A stretch of DNA of 64,000 nt from Desulfobulbaceae bacterium (GTDB taxonomy: Bacteria > Desulfobacterota > Desulfobulbia > Desulfobulbales > Desulfocapsaceae): positions 1-64,000 of the forward strand of contig JAITSS010000030.1 in the NCBI GenBank assembly GCA_031287565.1, written 5' to 3'. The notes under the pieces were generated by a model. That model did not search any database and was not told the DNA's origin. It was given only the letters and a program-made list of their open reading frames with translations. Below are positions 8,146 to 17,627 of the stretch, piece after piece; position 1 is the stretch's first letter; each line of letters opens with the position of its first letter. Position numbers and translations under genes: made by a program.

Positions 8146-8494
8146 TTGCTGAAAACAGAAAACAGGAAAACAAAAAACGTCGAGACAGGCGACCCAGCCG
8201 CCGCCAATATCTTTTCATGGGCGGCTGAAGAAAGCAAGGGAGAGACCCGATACCATTCAGGAAGAAGCGGCGCGCGCCAAACCAGCCATTGGCGTCGGTA
8301 TTTGGCGTCAATACGACCACGGAAATGTCGATGTGGGCGCGAAAAAAACACTAAGCGCTACCGACAGCGCTTGGGTTTTGCTACTGTTGTACTGTTGGAT
8401 CTCGTTTTGGACGGAATTGGTTGATTATGCGCTCAGCCTGTCAATAACCGACCGCGCATGAAGGCGCATCGCGTCAACAAAAAGAGGATATTCC
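8146..8494. other. Intergenic stretch with an ATG-less open frame and a hairpin
   Basis: No supportable gene lies between the ABC exporter start and ogt. A plus-strand frame is open from 8153 to the TGA at 8457-8459 and its second half reads protein-like (PDTIQEEAARAKPAIGVGIW, then TDSAWVLLLLYCWISFWTEL), but it has no ATG or good start, so it may be a remnant. An AAGCGCT/AGCGCTT hairpin occupies 8353-8372. The promoters for both flanking genes presumably lie here. Confidence 0.4.
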
Positions 8495-9010
8495 ATGCCG
8501 CTTAATACCTGTTCATTCTCAAGCGATTTCGGTGAGATACATATTTTTGCCCAGGACGGCGCCCTGTGCCTTCTGCGTTTGCCTGGCCAGGAAACGACCG
8601 CCGGCCAATTCTTCGACGACGCGACGCGGAACTTCCTGGATGACCGGAAAGACCCGCTTTTGCGCGAGGCCCGCGCCCAGCTTACGGCCTATTTCGGTGG
8701 CGATTTACGGCGTTTCGATCTGCCGATTGCGCCGGTCGGCACCGCTTTTCAGAAAGAGGTCTGGCGCGCGCTCATGGCGATTCCATACGGAGAAACCGCG
8801 ACCTACGGCGCGGTGGCGCAAGGCCTCGGCGACAAAAACAAGGCCAGGGCGGTTGGCGGCGCGGCGCATGTCAACCCGATTCCGCTCGTGATTCCATGTC
8901 ATAGATTGATAGGTTCTGATGGCGGCCTGACCGGTTTTGCCTGCGGGTTGGCCATGAAAAAAGCCTTGCTGGCGCTTGAGCGCCGCCATGACCCGTCGCC
9001 GGCAGCCTGA
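8495..9010 (+). CDS. ogt: Methylated-DNA--[protein]-cysteine S-methyltransferase
   Basis: A 171-residue suicide repair protein that takes the methyl group from O6-methylguanine in DNA. The active-site motif IPCHRLIG has its acceptor Cys at residue 135. The upstream helix-turn-helix region has FQKEVWRALMAIPYGETATY, the arginine-finger and recognition-helix region is AVGGAAHVNPIP, and the N-terminal ferredoxin-like domain is short, as in the Ogt subfamily. An AAAGAGGATATTCC segment precedes the ATG. It is the first of three plus-strand genes with short spacers (next gene 55 bases away); it has no obvious functional link to them. Confidence 0.93.
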   Translation: MPLNTCSFSSDFGEIHIFAQDGALCLLRLPGQETTAGQFFDDATRNFLDDRKDPLLREARAQLTAYFGGDLRRFDLPIAPVGTAFQKEVWRALMAIPYGETATYGAVAQGLGDKNKARAVGGAAHVNPIPLVIPCHRLIGSDGGLTGFACGLAMKKALLALERRHDPSPAA

Positions 9011-9065
9011 CGCCAAGCGGCAAAACGCGGACGATGTTTCCATTCATTTTTCATAAGGATATTCC

Positions 9066-10130
9066 ATGCTTGTTCCAGCTTGTCGGCCTCTTCTCATCGG
9101 CAGTTTCCCCGGACACTCGCACATGGAAACCGTGCGGACCATTTTTTCGACCACGCCCGATTTCCCGGTTTGGCCACAGTTGCCGGTTTATGGCAAAGAA
9201 GGGATGATCGAACAATTTCTTGAAGGATTTCCAGGCGTTACCTGCGTTGAGGATAAAGTCTGGATTGAGACTGCGGCAAACGATTTCGATGAACAATTGC
9301 TGGCCTTTTTCGAGGACTATGTCCGCTGTCTGGACAACCCGGCGGCGCTTGTTGATTCGCGTTTCGCCTTCTCCGAAGAGGCGGGCAAAGGTCTGTCGGC
9401 CTTGCTGTCATATTGTCAGGCTTTACCACAAAAACCTGTCGCATTAAAGGGCCAGGTGACGGGACCGGTGACCTTTTGCACTAGCGTGGTTGATGAGCGC
9501 GGGCGGGCGATTTTTTATAACGAGGTTTTGCGCGACGCGGCGATCAAAATGCTGGCAATGCGGGCGCGTCTCCAGACGCGGTTGATGCGGGAACTATCGG
9601 ATAATGTTTTGATTTTTCAGGATGAACCCGGCCTCTCCGGTTTCGGCTCGTCGGCCTTTATCACCATCACGAAGGACGATGTGGTGGCGGCAATCGGCGA
9701 AGTGGCGGCGGCGATTCATGAAGAAGGCGGCCTCTGCGGCGTTCATGTCTGCGCCAATACCGAATGGCCGCTTCTTTTAGAAAAGAACGTTGATGTCCTG
9801 AGTTACGACGCTTTTTCTTATTTCGACAAGCTGGCGCTCTATCAGGATGAGCTGGCCGCCTTCATCCGTCGCGGCGGTCTTCTCGCCACCGGCATCATCC
9901 CAACCGCGCCGGAATTCATCGACCAGGTGACGGCGGCCGATTTGACGCGACGCTGGCTAAAACAGTGCGACGCCCTGGTCGCCCTTGGCCTGGAACGGCG
10001 GCGCATTCTAAACCAGACCTTCATCACGCCCAGTTGCGGCATGGGTTCGCTGACCGAGGCGCAGGCGGGAAAAGCGCTGGCCCTGCTAGGCGATGTTTCG
10101 GCGGCGGCGCGACAGGCGATGTCGGCATAA
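9066..10130 (+). CDS. MetE/uroporphyrinogen-decarboxylase-superfamily protein, probable methyltransferase
   Basis: A 354-residue TIM-barrel protein of the cobalamin-independent methionine synthase/UROD superfamily. It starts with PLLIGSFPGHSHMETVRTIF, as in MetE-like C-terminal domains. The putative zinc ligands are visible: His and Cys in GVHVCANTEWPLLL, and a Cys in the C-terminal TPSCGMGSLTEAQA motif that matches the MetE-type substrate-binding loop. ALKGQVTGPVTFCTSV is the typical barrel strand motif with the TGP turn. Stand-alone proteins of this size act on methyl donors other than 5-methyltetrahydrofolate polyglutamate (for example methylated corrinoids). The true substrate is unknown. 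It is 19 bases upstream of a DUF89-like gene. Confidence 0.72.
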   Translation: MLVPACRPLLIGSFPGHSHMETVRTIFSTTPDFPVWPQLPVYGKEGMIEQFLEGFPGVTCVEDKVWIETAANDFDEQLLAFFEDYVRCLDNPAALVDSRFAFSEEAGKGLSALLSYCQALPQKPVALKGQVTGPVTFCTSVVDERGRAIFYNEVLRDAAIKMLAMRARLQTRLMRELSDNVLIFQDEPGLSGFGSSAFITITKDDVVAAIGEVAAAIHEEGGLCGVHVCANTEWPLLLEKNVDVLSYDAFSYFDKLALYQDELAAFIRRGGLLATGIIPTAPEFIDQVTAADLTRRWLKQCDALVALGLERRRILNQTFITPSCGMGSLTEAQAGKALALLGDVSAAARQAMSA

Positions 10131-10149
10131 AATTGCAAGGGAAAACGCC

Positions 10150-11898
10150 ATGAGCGAGATATTTGTCCACAATAAGGGCCAGGACCCGGATCGGGATGCC
10201 TGGTTGACCAATTTTTTCACGGAAAATCATCTCTCCTATGAGGCCACTCCCGATACGGTCGCCTCGCCGGAGCAGTTACGATTCATCATCTATCTGGAAA
10301 TGGGCGAGCTGTATTACCCCTGTTCCGACGCGCTGTTTCGGGCCATTCTGGAGAAACGCGCCGACTCCATGCTGCTTTCCGAGTACATCGCCATCTGGAC
10401 GCGGCTGGAAAAGCTGGTGCGGGCCGTGGTGACTGACTCGTACAAGCAGCGCTATCTGCTCAGCCTCCTGACGAATAAATACAATCATGACACCGCCAGC
10501 AAGGTGCGGCTGCCGGGCCGGGTTGAAGAGGGGCTTCTGCGCATCTTCACCTCGATCAGTGATATTGACCGACCGCTGGCCGCCGAGCGTGAAGCGGAAA
10601 ATCGCCGCGCCGACGCTTTCCTGCGTTCGGAAGCCTTTGAGAAGGCGTTTCATTCTCAGGAAGGGCTGGATATTTCCGCCGAATCGACGCTAAACGATAT
10701 CGACCTGCAACTGCATCTGTTGCGTCTGCGCCGCCTGTTGCGCCTGTCCAACATGCGGACGATCTGGCAGCGGCACACGCCGCCGGATATGGCCGAGCTG
10801 AAAGCGACGATGAACGAGCCGGTGCATATCCCGGAATGGGCCTGGCTCTGCAACTGGCTGGCTGAAGTGATCGCCGGGAAAAGGCGGCCCTGCATTTTAT
10901 GGGTCGGCGGAAGTTCCGGAGAAATTGTCTTTGATATTGCCATCTTACGGATTTTTATGAAGATTGGCATCAAGGTGATTCTCGCGGTGAAAGAGGATTT
11001 TTACTACCACCGGGTGTCGTTTTCCGACTTGCTCGAAGACCCGGTTCTGCGCGGCCTGCTGGAGGATGCCGACATCGTTGGCGATCCGGGTATTTCTAAA
11101 AATGAACTGCTGCGTTATCTGGACAGCGACAACCGCCTGCTGGTCATCTCGGACGGCACCCGCGAGCCGTTTAACCCGCTTGTGACCTCGGTCACGTATG
11201 CCAGGGCCTTCAAAGAGGCGGATCTGGCGGTCTATCGCAACCCCGGCGGCAGAGACACGGTATCGAATCATTTTCAATTCACGCGCGATATTGTCTCAAT
11301 CATCACCACCGATGACGGTGAACTGGATATTTTTGTCAAAACGCACCATCCAAAGGCGGTGCGCTTTTCGCGAGCGACGTTGCGGAAGATGGCGGAACAC
11401 CTGATCCACACTGCGGAACAGGAAAAAGAACGCGGCAAGGCCGTGATGTTCTATTCGGCGATTGTTGGCTCCATCCCCGGCCAGCTCGCCACCGCCAAAG
11501 AAATTCTCAAAATTTTTATCGAACACCTGCGCTCGTCCTTGGGCGACGTGCTGATCATCAATCCCGGCGAGCATTTCATTGAAGGGATGGACGCCGACGA
11601 CATCATGTATATGTGGGAGATTTTCCAGCGCTCCGGCGTCATCGACATCTGGCGCTTCCAGACCATGGACGACATCGTCAAAGCCTTTGAATTGATGGGC
11701 AAAAAGGTGCCGCCGGAATGGACCGGCAAAGACGCCACCTATTCCACCGGCTGCACCAAAGAGATGGAAATCGCCGTGCGGATGCAGAAACGCTATCCGG
11801 AAATGCAACTGGTCGGCCCGCCCTATGAAAAATTTCAGCGGCGCAAGGAATACGGCGTCGGCAAACTCTACGACCGGACGCTCGTCGGCGGCGATTGA
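10150..11898 (+). CDS. Large protein with a divergent DUF89/ARMT1-like core
   Basis: The ATG at 10150 follows AAGGGAAAACGCC and gives a 582-residue protein with no confident named family. Its middle (about residues 245-430) has the order of elements seen in DUF89/ARMT1-like phosphatases: WVGGSSGEIVFDIAILRIF, then KVILAVKEDFYYHRVSFSDLL, then a AFKEADLAVYRNPGGRDT segment. In canonical members the first motif reads DNAGE and ligates metal; here it is GSSGE, so the site would be changed. N- and C-terminal regions are unrecognised helices; the last part has GCTKEMEIAVRMQKRYP and RRKEYGVGKLYDRTL. It is soluble, lacks a signal peptide, and is coupled to the MetE-like gene. Function unknown. Confidence 0.5.
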   Translation: MSEIFVHNKGQDPDRDAWLTNFFTENHLSYEATPDTVASPEQLRFIIYLEMGELYYPCSDALFRAILEKRADSMLLSEYIAIWTRLEKLVRAVVTDSYKQRYLLSLLTNKYNHDTASKVRLPGRVEEGLLRIFTSISDIDRPLAAEREAENRRADAFLRSEAFEKAFHSQEGLDISAESTLNDIDLQLHLLRLRRLLRLSNMRTIWQRHTPPDMAELKATMNEPVHIPEWAWLCNWLAEVIAGKRRPCILWVGGSSGEIVFDIAILRIFMKIGIKVILAVKEDFYYHRVSFSDLLEDPVLRGLLEDADIVGDPGISKNELLRYLDSDNRLLVISDGTREPFNPLVTSVTYARAFKEADLAVYRNPGGRDTVSNHFQFTRDIVSIITTDDGELDIFVKTHHPKAVRFSRATLRKMAEHLIHTAEQEKERGKAVMFYSAIVGSIPGQLATAKEILKIFIEHLRSSLGDVLIINPGEHFIEGMDADDIMYMWEIFQRSGVIDIWRFQTMDDIVKAFELMGKKVPPEWTGKDATYSTGCTKEMEIAVRMQKRYPEMQLVGPPYEKFQRRKEYGVGKLYDRTLVGGD

Positions 11899-12068
11899 GG
11901 GCGGAACACATGTTTGGCGCATTATGCCCGCGGCCGACGGGCGGGCGTCCAACCAGCTTCCCGGCTTGCTTCCGTCCGGGTGTCCTGCTAAAGTGCCGGG
12001 TTCGCGCCGAACGCGCTGAAAAGTCCCGCGCCTCGGCCCTGGCCCAATCCCTCAACCACACATTCCCC

Positions 12069-13238
12069 ATGATTCAGACCGGACTTGAACGGCTTTTGCT
12101 CGGTGCCGCGCCGCCGCCCGCCGGACGCTGGGCCTTGCTCGCGAACCAGGCGTCGGTGGCCACCGACCTGCGACATGGCCGCGAGCATCTGCAAAAAACC
12201 TTTCCCGGCCGCCTGGCCTGCCTGTTTTCGCCGCAGCACGGTTTTTTCGCGGAAAAGCAAGACAATATGATCGAATCGCCGCATCAACGCGATCCAGCAA
12301 CCGGTCTGCCGGTGTTCAGCCTGTACGGCGAAAGCCGTTATCCAAGCGAAGAAATGTTTCAGCATTTCGATACCTTGCTGATTGATCTTTGTGATGTCGG
12401 CACGCGGGTCTACACCTTTCTTTACACCATGGCCTATTGCCTTGAGGCGGCGGCCAAATGGGGCAAAAAGGTGGTGGTGCTGGACCGGCCAAATCCGTTA
12501 GGCGGCCAGATGGTTGAAGGAAATCTGCTTGATGACGATTGCCGCTCGTTTGTCGGCCTGTATCCTTTGCCGATGCGGCACGGCTTAACCTTCGGCGAGC
12601 TGGCGCTGTGGCTGAATAAAGAAGGCGGCATCGGTTGCGACCTGGAAATCGTCGCCATGAGCGGCTGGCGGCGGGATATGTTCTTTCGCGACTGCGGCAT
12701 TCCCTGGATATACCCGTCGCCGAATATGCCGAGGCCGGAAACGGCCATGGTCTATCCCGGCCAGGTGTTATGGGAAGGAAGCAACGTCTCGGAGGGGCGC
12801 GGCACCACCCTGCCCTTTGAACTCTGCGGCGCACCCTGGTTCAGAGGAAAGGCCGTCCTTGGCAAAGTTTCGGTCACGCCTTTGCCCGGCTGTTTTTTGC
12901 GGCCCGTGGCTTTTCAGCCAACCTCCGGCAAATGGGCGGGCGCGGTCTGCCAGGGCGTGCAGATTCACGTGCTTGATCACCGCGTCTTCATGCCCTACCG
13001 CACGACTTTGGCCCTGTTACAGGCGGTAATGCTGGCGCACCCGCAGGAATTCGCCTACAAACAGCCGCCTTACGAATACGAATACGAACGCCTGCCAATG
13101 GATCTGCTGATTGGCCGCAAAACACTCCGCGAGCAACTGCAAACAGGCGCGCCGATCATGGAACTGGAGGCCTCATGGCGCGAAGAACTGCGCCTTTTTG
13201 ACAAGCAACGGCGTAATTTTTTCCTTTACGAATCATAA
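12069..13238 (+). CDS. namZ: Exo-beta-N-acetylmuramidase family protein (NamZ/DUF1343)
   Basis: A 389-residue DUF1343 protein. NamZ enzymes (GH171) cleave MurNAc from the non-reducing end of peptidoglycan fragments. Conserved blocks are [18 protein letters not shown], then [76 protein letters not shown], and the [19 protein letters not shown] and [16 protein letters not shown] motifs. The ATG at 12069 begins a canonical N-terminus ([10 protein letters not shown]); an in-frame upstream extension to 11895 is not convincing. No signal peptide is evident, unlike many exported NamZ proteins, so it may act on fragments in the cytoplasm. Murein salvage genes (MurU, AmgK) lie 3.5 kb downstream on the same strand. 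Confidence 0.88.
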   Translation: MIQTGLERLLLGAAPPPAGRWALLANQASVATDLRHGREHLQKTFPGRLACLFSPQHGFFAEKQDNMIESPHQRDPATGLPVFSLYGESRYPSEEMFQHFDTLLIDLCDVGTRVYTFLYTMAYCLEAAAKWGKKVVVLDRPNPLGGQMVEGNLLDDDCRSFVGLYPLPMRHGLTFGELALWLNKEGGIGCDLEIVAMSGWRRDMFFRDCGIPWIYPSPNMPRPETAMVYPGQVLWEGSNVSEGRGTTLPFELCGAPWFRGKAVLGKVSVTPLPGCFLRPVAFQPTSGKWAGAVCQGVQIHVLDHRVFMPYRTTLALLQAVMLAHPQEFAYKQPPYEYEYERLPMDLLIGRKTLREQLQTGAPIMELEASWREELRLFDKQRRNFFLYES

Positions 13239-13249
13239 TATTCCGCGAC

Positions 13250-14335
13250 ATGACCACAAACAAAACACTCCGTCTCGACCAAGCGTCGGCCATGGTCGGC
13301 GGTCAGCTGCGCGGCAATCGCAACTGCGGCGAGATCAGCATCTCCGGCTTCGCCTCGCTGGAAACGGCGGGGCCATCGGATATGACCTTTCTCGCCCGCG
13401 CCAAAGACAAGCATCTGCTGACGGCCTGCCGCGCCGCCTGCGCGCTGGCGCCGCCGGGCCTGGGCGACGCGCCAATGCCAGTCATTGAACTGGCCGATCC
13501 CTATCTCGGCGCGGCTATCATCCACAGCTATCTTCTGGCCCGACCCTTCGTCGCCCAAGGCATCCACGCGACGACGATAATCGGCGCCGATTGTCTGATC
13601 CCGGAAGAGGTCAGCATCGGCGCGCATGTGGTGATCGGCGACCGGGCGCGGCTGGGGACACGGACGCGCATCGACGCCGGTGTCGTCCTGGGTGACGATG
13701 TGATTTTGGGCGATGACTGCTGGCTGAAGGCCAATGTCGCCATCGCCGACGCCACGCGCATCGGCCATCGCGTGGTCATTGATTCCGGCACCGTTATCGG
13801 CAGCGACGGCTACGGCTACGCCACCGACCGCGCCACCGGTCAACACTACAAACGACCGCAGGTCGGCATTGTCCGCATTGAGAACGACGTGGAAATCGGC
13901 GCCTGTTGCTGCATCGACCGCGCCACCTTCGGTGAAACCGTGATCGGCCATGGAACCAAAATCGACAATCTGGTGCAGATCGCCCACAACGTCGTGGTCG
14001 GCGCGAACGCCCTGCTGGTCGCCCAGGTCGGCATCGCCGGATCGGCGATTTTGGGACGGAATGTGGTCATAGCCGGGGCCTCAAAATTGAAGGGCCATAT
14101 CCATATCGGCGACCGCGTGACGGTGGCAGGGGCCAGCGGCGTCCATAACAATGTGCCGTCCGGCGCGACGGTGGCTGGCGTCCCGGCGATAAACGCCCGA
14201 CAGTGGCTGAAAAGCAGCGCCATCTATCAACGCCTGCCGGAAATGTACGATGAGCTGAAAAAACTGCGCGGCGAAGTGCAAAGCCTTTTGCCAGCGGCCG
14301 CCGCGACAAGCGAGGATGAACACCATGACAAATGA
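13250..14335 (+). CDS. lpxD: UDP-3-O-(3-hydroxyacyl)glucosamine N-acyltransferase
   Basis: A 361-residue lipid A enzyme that adds the second 3-hydroxyacyl chain to UDP-3-O-acyl-glucosamine using acyl-ACP. The N-terminal uridine-binding domain ([17 protein letters not shown]) is followed by a long run of hexapeptide repeats from about residue 100 ([20 protein letters not shown]). The catalytic His lies in [34 protein letters not shown] and [20 protein letters not shown] are characteristic LpxD segments. It begins 12 bases after namZ and its stop overlaps the start of fabZ, so the lipid A genes are translationally linked. Confidence 0.96.
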   Translation: MTTNKTLRLDQASAMVGGQLRGNRNCGEISISGFASLETAGPSDMTFLARAKDKHLLTACRAACALAPPGLGDAPMPVIELADPYLGAAIIHSYLLARPFVAQGIHATTIIGADCLIPEEVSIGAHVVIGDRARLGTRTRIDAGVVLGDDVILGDDCWLKANVAIADATRIGHRVVIDSGTVIGSDGYGYATDRATGQHYKRPQVGIVRIENDVEIGACCCIDRATFGETVIGHGTKIDNLVQIAHNVVVGANALLVAQVGIAGSAILGRNVVIAGASKLKGHIHIGDRVTVAGASGVHNNVPSGATVAGVPAINARQWLKSSAIYQRLPEMYDELKKLRGEVQSLLPAAAATSEDEHHDK

Positions 14336-14795
14336 AACGCGGCCAGCGGAGCGAAGCGACGTCAGCGCGCTCGATATTGTCAAAATACTTGAGCTGATTC
14401 CACACCGATACCCATTTGTCATGGTTGACCGGATTCTGGAAATGGAACCCGGCCTTTCCATCGTCGGCCTGAAAAACGTCAGCTACAACGAGCATTATTT
14501 TCAGGGCCATTTTCCGGCGCAACCGGTGATGCCGGGCGTTCTGATCCTTGAGGGATTGGCGCAGGTCGGCTGCGTGCTCGCCTACACCGCCCAGCCGGAA
14601 ATCATCGGTCGCCGCCTGGCCTTTTTCGCCGGCATCGACCACGCCCGTTTCCGCAAACCGGTCGTCCCTGGCGATCAACTGATTTACAAGCTACAAACCA
14701 TCAAGGTGAAACGCGCCATTCGCATCATGGCGGCCAAAGCCTACGTCGATGACGTTTTAGTCGCCGAAGCGCAGCTTATGGCGTCATTCAGCTGA
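14325..14795 (+). CDS. fabZ: 3-hydroxyacyl-[acyl-carrier-protein] dehydratase
   Basis: A 156-residue hot-dog-fold dehydratase that removes water from 3-hydroxyacyl-ACP in fatty acid elongation and competes with LpxA/LpxD for the same pool. The active-site motif is [20 protein letters not shown], with catalytic His in GHFP and Glu in the following helix; [13 protein letters not shown] is the typical N-terminal segment. The ATG at 14325 is preferred because GAGG is suitably spaced before it; an earlier in-frame ATG at 14316 exists. It overlaps the end of lpxD and sits in the classic lpxD-fabZ-lpxA order. Confidence 0.96.
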   Translation: MTNETRPAERSDVSALDIVKILELIPHRYPFVMVDRILEMEPGLSIVGLKNVSYNEHYFQGHFPAQPVMPGVLILEGLAQVGCVLAYTAQPEIIGRRLAFFAGIDHARFRKPVVPGDQLIYKLQTIKVKRAIRIMAAKAYVDDVLVAEAQLMASFS

Positions 14796-14822
14796 AAAAA
14801 CAATTTCGGATGAAAACGCCAG

Positions 14823-14969
14823 ATGCCGGAATATCAAATCGACCTCATATCGGATCACAAAGCCGCTGTCTGGATTGCCACCAGTCAGGCTATAGCTGAG
14901 AATTGGTTCCTAGAATCCGGTTTTCTGGGCGCGCTCATCGAGCGCGCCCGTTTCGCCGCGCCGGAATGA
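14823..14969 (+). CDS. Possible 48-residue small protein between fabZ and lpxA
   Basis: An ATG-TGA frame of 48 codons lies in the 268-base gap between fabZ and lpxA. It begins MPEYQIDLISDHKAAVWIAT and ends LGALIERARFAAPE. Codon use looks like that of the neighbours, but there is no recognised family and no strong ribosome-binding site. Its 3' half contains a nine-base perfect hairpin (GGGCGCGCT 14927-14935, AGCGCGCCC 14941-14949), so the stretch could instead be a regulatory or terminator-like structure. Low certainty. Confidence 0.3.
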   Translation: MPEYQIDLISDHKAAVWIATSQAIAENWFLESGFLGALIERARFAAPE

Positions 14970-15063
14970 CTGGCTTGACAAAGGGAAACCAATCAGTCCT
15001 TGGCTTTCTCATTTCCGCAATCAACTGACATTCCATTCATAAAAATCCAACCCACCCAGGCCC

Positions 15064-15867
15064 ATGCCCATTCATCCCACCGCAGTGATCGACAAGACGG
15101 CGCAACTGGATACTTCGGTTGAAGTCGGCCCCTACGCCGTCATCGGCGCGCATGTCCGCATCGACGCCGATAGCATGGTCGAAGCGCACGCCTCGGTGAA
15201 AGGCCCAACCTTCATCGGCAAAAGAAACGTCGTATCATCGTTTGCGGCGGTGGGCGGCGACCCGCAAGACATCAGCTACAAGAAAGGCGATGCGTCCGAG
15301 CTGCATATCGGCGACGACAACAAAATCCGCGAATACGCCACCCTTCAGCGCGGCACCCAAAAAGGCGACGGCAGAACGCTTGTCGGCAACGGTAATCTGT
15401 TCATGGCCTATAGCCACGTGGCGCACGACTGCCGCGTCGGCGATCACGTCATCATGGCCAACGTCGCCACCCTGGCCGGTCATGTCGAGATTGAGAACCA
15501 CGCGACCCTGGGCGGGCTGGTGGCGGTGCAGCAATTCTGCCGCATCGGCGCCTACAGCTATATCGGCGGCACGAGCGGCATCACCTTCGACGTGCCGCCC
15601 TACGTGATTCTCGAAGGCACCCGCAACCAGATGCGCATCGCCGGTCTGAATAAAGTCGGTTTGCGGCGAAACGGCTTCAGTCGGGAAACCATCGGCCAAC
15701 TCGACAAAGCCTTCCGGCTCTTGTTCCGCTCGCCGGACTTGCTGCTGCAAGACGCCCTAACCGAGGCCAGAGCCAGCGCCCCGGACTGCCCGGAAGTCAT
15801 TTATCTTGTTGAATTCATTAAAAATTCAAAGAACGGCGTCGTGCGCCGCGCGCTTGGGGAAGACTGA
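15064..15867 (+). CDS. lpxA: UDP-N-acetylglucosamine O-acyltransferase
   Basis: A 267-residue first-step lipid A enzyme that transfers 3-hydroxyacyl from acyl-ACP to the 3-OH of UDP-GlcNAc. It is a left-handed beta-helix from the start (IHPTAVIDKTAQLDTSVEVG), with the catalytic His in AYSHVAHDCRVGDHV. GGDPQDISYKKGDASEL and IREYATLQRGTQKGDGRT are LpxA-specific loops, and a helical C-terminus (RRNGFSRETIGQLDKAFRLL) follows. It is separated from fabZ by 268 bases, then lies 5 bases from lpxI. Confidence 0.97.
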   Translation: MPIHPTAVIDKTAQLDTSVEVGPYAVIGAHVRIDADSMVEAHASVKGPTFIGKRNVVSSFAAVGGDPQDISYKKGDASELHIGDDNKIREYATLQRGTQKGDGRTLVGNGNLFMAYSHVAHDCRVGDHVIMANVATLAGHVEIENHATLGGLVAVQQFCRIGAYSYIGGTSGITFDVPPYVILEGTRNQMRIAGLNKVGLRRNGFSRETIGQLDKAFRLLFRSPDLLLQDALTEARASAPDCPEVIYLVEFIKNSKNGVVRRALGED

Positions 15868-15872
15868 ACGAC

Positions 15873-16712
15873 ATGGTGGATTCATCGCTGATTGGCGTTG
15901 TCGCCGGCGGCGGCCAATTCCCGCTTTTATTCATCGAAGCGGCGCGTAAGGCCGGACGCCGCGTCGCTCTGGTCGCCCATGTCGGCGAAACCATGCCGGA
16001 AGCGGCGACCGCAGCCGACCTGTTGTGCTGGGTCAAGCTGGGGCAATTCGGCAAATTGCTGGATTTTTTCCGGGAACACGGCGTCGGCGAGACGGTGTTT
16101 CTCGGCGCCATCACCAAAACCAAGATTTTCACCAACGTGTTCCCAGATATGCGAGGATTGGCGCTGTGGAACAGAATCCGCAGCCACCAGGACGACAACC
16201 TGCTGCGCGCCATCGCCCGCGAACTGGAAGACGCGGGCATCAGCGTGCGAGAATCGACCATGTATCTGCGGCATTTGCTTTTTCCCGTCGGCGTCCTCGG
16301 CAAAAAGAAACCCACAGACGAGCAGCGGCGCGACATCGAATTCGGCTTTAAGCAGGCGCGGGCGATTGGCGCTCTTGATATTGGTCAGTGCGTCGTCATC
16401 CTCGACCGGACAGTGTTGGCGGTTGAAGCCATCGAAGGCACCGACGCGGCCATCAGACGCGGCGGCGCGCTGGCCAAAGGCAAGGTGGTGGCGGTTAAGG
16501 TGCGAAAACCCGGCCAGGATTTCCGTTTTGACCTGCCGGCCACCGGCCCGCGCACCATCCAAGCGCTGGCCGAAGTCAAGGGCGCGGTCTTGGCCGTCGA
16601 GGCCGAGCAATCACTGATATTTGACCGCGACGAGATGATCAGCCTAGCCGACCAATCAGGTATCGCCGTTATCGGCGTCGAAGAACAGGCCGACGGACAT
16701 TTGCGATTCTGA
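15873..16712 (+). CDS. lpxI: UDP-2,3-diacylglucosamine diphosphatase, LpxI type
   Basis: A 279-residue LpxI (DUF1009) protein. It hydrolyses UDP-2,3-diacylglucosamine to lipid X, and replaces LpxH in many alpha- and deltaproteobacteria. The N-terminal GVVAGGGQFPLLFIEAARKA, the KLGQFGKLLDFFREHGV segment, FLGAITKTKIF, and the C-terminal MISLADQSGIAVIGVEEQ match the family. The gene lies 5 bases after lpxA. The next expected step, LpxB, is not encoded beside it; murU and amgK follow instead. Confidence 0.95.
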   Translation: MVDSSLIGVVAGGGQFPLLFIEAARKAGRRVALVAHVGETMPEAATAADLLCWVKLGQFGKLLDFFREHGVGETVFLGAITKTKIFTNVFPDMRGLALWNRIRSHQDDNLLRAIARELEDAGISVRESTMYLRHLLFPVGVLGKKKPTDEQRRDIEFGFKQARAIGALDIGQCVVILDRTVLAVEAIEGTDAAIRRGGALAKGKVVAVKVRKPGQDFRFDLPATGPRTIQALAEVKGAVLAVEAEQSLIFDRDEMISLADQSGIAVIGVEEQADGHLRF

Positions 16713-16727
16713 ACGGGATAGTTTCCC

Positions 16728-17627
16728 ATGCAAGCAATGATTCTCGCCGCCGGTTTCGGCACGCGGCTGTTGCCGCATTCGGCGTTGAAACCAAAACCGC
16801 TGTTCCCGATTCTCGGCGCGCCGCTGCTTCTGGCCACGATTGCGCGCCTGCAAGCCGCCGGATTTGACCATATTCTGGTCAATGCTCACCATCTGCGCGG
16901 GCAAATCGGCGCGGCGCTGGCCGGGCTACCCGGCGTTGCGCTGATTGAGGAAGAACGCATCCTCGGCACCGGCGGCGGCCTGCGCGGCGCTTTGCCTTTC
17001 TTGCGCGACGAGCCGCTCCTGGTGACAAATGGCGATATTTATCATCTGCTTGATTTCGCTGAAATATATCAGGCGCACTGCCGCGCTGACGCCCCCGTGA
17101 CCATGGTCATGCGCGATTTTCCCCGTTTCAACACAGTGACGACGGCAAATGGTCGCGTCATCAGTTTTGACAGGCCGGAATGCCGTGGCAACCTGGCCTT
17201 CACCGGCCTGCACGTGATCAATCCACAAATTTTAAGCGCTCTGCAACCCGGTGTTTTTTCGTCAATTATCGACCTTTACCGGCAGATGCTGGCACAAGAG
17301 AAAGCCATCCGGTGCCACGACGCGAGCGGCGTCTTCTGGACCGATATGGGCACAGAGGCCGATTATCTGGCCTTACACGAAAAATTATTGTCAGGGAAAA
17401 TCCAACGCTGGCGGCAACTGCCCCAGCCGGTCGGCGCGCGACTGATCGCTCGTGACGCCCATATCGGAGCCAATTGCCGCCTCGACGATTGGCTGGCCAT
17501 CGGCGCGGCGACCATTACGGGCGGCGCGGCTTTGGCGCGGGTGGTGGTTTGGGACGACGTGGAAATTTATGGTGGCGTGTGCCGTGATTGCCTGATTTCT
17601 GAGAACACGCGGGTGAAAAACGCATGA
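16728..17627 (+). CDS. murU: Nucleotidyltransferase, MurNAc-1-phosphate uridylyltransferase-like (MurU)
   Basis: A 299-residue NTP-transferase starting MILAAGFGTRLLPHSALKPK, the sugar-phosphate nucleotidyltransferase loop. VTNGDIYHLLDF supplies the metal-binding Asp, and EERILGTGGGLRGALPFL is the sugar-binding region. C-terminal hexapeptide turns (AHIGANCRLDDWLAIG) follow. Family members of this size directly upstream of an AmgK-like kinase are MurU, which makes UDP-MurNAc from MurNAc-1-phosphate. Here the ATGA overlap with the kinase gene makes that assignment likely. Mannose-1-phosphate guanylyltransferase is the sequence-level alternative. Confidence 0.8.
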   Translation: MQAMILAAGFGTRLLPHSALKPKPLFPILGAPLLLATIARLQAAGFDHILVNAHHLRGQIGAALAGLPGVALIEEERILGTGGGLRGALPFLRDEPLLVTNGDIYHLLDFAEIYQAHCRADAPVTMVMRDFPRFNTVTTANGRVISFDRPECRGNLAFTGLHVINPQILSALQPGVFSSIIDLYRQMLAQEKAIRCHDASGVFWTDMGTEADYLALHEKLLSGKIQRWRQLPQPVGARLIARDAHIGANCRLDDWLAIGAATITGGAALARVVVWDDVEIYGGVCRDCLISENTRVKNA

